Origin: Chthoniobacterales bacterium
GTDB taxonomy: Bacteria > Verrucomicrobiota > Verrucomicrobiae > Chthoniobacterales > UBA10450
Assembly (NCBI GenBank): GCA_003244125.1
Contig: QHBL01000032.1
Coordinates: 1 to 6,449 of the forward strand
Length of the DNA stretch: 6,449 nt
Direction: 5' to 3'
Shown piece by piece: positions 5,183 through 6,449 of the stretch (within the stretch, counting starts at the first letter, position 1; every line of letters starts with the position of its first letter). A program made the position numbers and the translations under genes. The notes below the pieces were generated by a model. The model searched no databases, had not been told where the DNA came from, and saw only the letters and a list, made by a program, of their open reading frames with translations.

Positions 5183-6449
5183 GTGAGTAAGCTGCGCCTG
5201 GGCACGCTGCGGCTCATCGTGCTGTTGCTTTTCCTGGCACTTTTTGCCGGCATCACACTGCGCTGGATTTCCCTCGAACGTTGGCACTGGCAGATGACAC
5301 GGGGCGAGCAACCGGAACCAATCCTCCCGTTGCCGCTGCCTGCGGCTAAACCCACCGCCACCCGTGGGCCGGTCATCAATGGAAGAATCGATCTGCCGCG
5401 GCTCTTCAATGGCGTGACCGTGCGAAGCGAGCTCGAGACCACGCCGGGTGGCGCGGCTTCCGCTGAACGCATCGATCCGCTCAGTTACCTCCTGGATTTC
5501 AAACTGCGGGCGCGGGTGCCGCAACCGAATCGCTCGATGTCAGAGCTGGCCAAAGTCAGTCCGGAGCTTCCCATCGTTCTGCCCGGGTTGAGCGCGCTGA
5601 TTACACCGGAAAATGTCTCACCGTATTTCGCCCAACTTTACGAGACGAAGGTGCGCGAATTGCGCGAGAACATGAGCCGGCTGGATGCATTGCTCTCGCG
5701 CCACAACTTTTACGATTGCCAGACGGTGCTCTCGCTGCGGCATCCGGAGACGAAGCGGCGCGCGCTGCTTTTCCAGGCGGACATGGATGTCGATGCCGAT
5801 GGGTCCGATGGCGACCGCGTCCCGGCGGGCACCGGCGCATCGGCGACCTTCAAACCGTTCACCAGTTTTCGTTGGGCTAAAAGATCGAGCCTGCCCAACC
5901 CTTATCTGCCGGGAATTGAAGAGAAACTTCGCCGTGTGGAAACCGAGCAGAAGAGCGCATCGAGCGAGCGTAAACGCGAGCTGAAAAGCGCGGCCGCCGA
6001 GCTGCGCGACGAGATCAGCGCGATGAAGAAATACTCATATCTCATTGGCACCTATGATCCGTTCATCGTCGCCCCTGGGAGTTTCACCAAAGGGAAAGAT
6101 GCGGTGCGCGTAGGGGATTACGCGATCGTGATCGCCGGCCGCAACATTTATCCTGCCATCGTGGGCGATGTCGGGCCGAACGACAAGGTGGGCGAAGCGT
6201 CCCTGCGCATCGCCAAAGAAATCAATGCCCTGGCGAATCCGAACAACCGTCCCCTCAGTGAGCTGAAGGCCACCTACATCGTCTTCAATGGAACCGCTGA
6301 TCCCTTCTTCGGGCCGCCGGATTTGGAAAAATTGCAGGCGCGTTGCGAGACGCTCGTGAAAGAGATCGGCGGCGCGAGCGTGCCGTTGCACCATTGGGAA
6401 AATACCGTCCCACCGCTGCCGACGCCAACACCCACGGCCACTCCGACGC
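5183..6449 (+). CDS. Membrane-anchored glycoside hydrolase family 75 (chitosanase-like) protein, C-terminus cut
   Basis: 422 codons are visible with no stop before the window edge. A membrane anchor or signal sequence lies at residues 9-28, then a Pro-rich stretch (43-63), then about 120 residues I do not recognise. The GH75 domain follows (about 175-350): FQADMDVDADGSDGDR (197-212), KPFTSF (224-229), LPNPYLPG (237-244), YDPFIVAPGSF (291-301), GDYAIVIAG (311-319) and IVGDVGPNDKVGEASLRIA (326-344). GH75 enzymes are endo-chitosanases, mostly fungal, using an Asp/Glu pair; Asp329 and Glu338 fit that motif. A charged, probably coiled-coil insertion (about 245-282) lies between the LPNP and PFIVAP segments. 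The visible end is a Thr/Pro-rich linker (410-422), so another domain or a surface tail may follow. The start is GTG 5183-5185, 6 bases after the TMEM14 stop, with GGGG about 10 bases upstream. Likely an envelope or exported enzyme acting on chitosan or another amino-sugar polymer; activity is inferred. Confidence 0.8.
   Translation, partial: MSKLRLGTLRLIVLLLFLALFAGITLRWISLERWHWQMTRGEQPEPILPLPLPAAKPTATRGPVINGRIDLPRLFNGVTVRSELETTPGGAASAERIDPLSYLLDFKLRARVPQPNRSMSELAKVSPELPIVLPGLSALITPENVSPYFAQLYETKVRELRENMSRLDALLSRHNFYDCQTVLSLRHPETKRRALLFQADMDVDADGSDGDRVPAGTGASATFKPFTSFRWAKRSSLPNPYLPGIEEKLRRVETEQKSASSERKRELKSAAAELRDEISAMKKYSYLIGTYDPFIVAPGSFTKGKDAVRVGDYAIVIAGRNIYPAIVGDVGPNDKVGEASLRIAKEINALANPNNRPLSELKATYIVFNGTADPFFGPPDLEKLQARCETLVKEIGGASVPLHHWENTVPPLPTPTPTATPT

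Noticed and set aside
5048..5524. Minus-strand open frame (158 codons) opposite the TMEM14-GH75 junction
   Set aside because: Gln/Arg-rich translation with no family pattern, opposite two genes with recognisable motifs.

Overview
The window looks like an ordinary chromosomal stretch of a high-GC, Gram-negative soil-type bacterium. I infer a member of the Verrucomicrobiota, possibly the Spartobacteria/Chthoniobacterales. The grounds are the mix of gene families, an outer-membrane barrel protein, weak or absent Shine-Dalgarno sequences, and an intergenic inverted repeat of a kind I recall from such genomes. No rRNA, tRNA, CRISPR array, insertion sequence or phage gene is visible. The taxonomic call rests on family recognition only.

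Left block (about 1-4760, all minus strand). Read in the direction of transcription, from right to left, it holds: a 97-residue exported His/Cys-containing protein (4760-4467); a 518-residue outer-membrane porin-like protein of the type found beside zinc uptake genes (4349-2793); a ZnuA/TroA-type periplasmic metal-binding protein (2731-1835); a ZnuB-type ABC-3 membrane permease (1743-919); and diaminopimelate decarboxylase, lysA (912 to beyond the left edge). Together the first four look like a path for zinc (or a similar divalent metal) from the outer membrane through the periplasm to the inner membrane. The ATPase subunit (ZnuC), normally next to these genes, is absent from this window and must be supplied from elsewhere. 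lysA follows znuB by only 6 bases, so it is probably read on the same transcript.

A near-perfect inverted repeat with 21-22 base arms fills the znuA-znuB gap (1757-1827). A shorter pair of hairpins, one resembling half of that repeat, fills the porin-znuA gap (2743-2788).

Right block (4856-6449, plus strand), divergent from the left block. It holds a small four-helix membrane protein of the TMEM14/UPF0136 family (4856-5176). Six bases later begins a membrane-anchored protein with a glycoside hydrolase family 75 (chitosanase-type) domain, which runs off the right edge in a Thr/Pro-rich linker. The 95 bases between the two blocks (4761-4855) should carry both promoters.

The most interesting points are the zinc-uptake set with a dedicated barrel and a small His/Cys protein but no ATPase, the repeat-derived hairpin just before the permease start codon, the non-standard metal site expected in the binding protein, and the unusual architecture of the GH75 protein.
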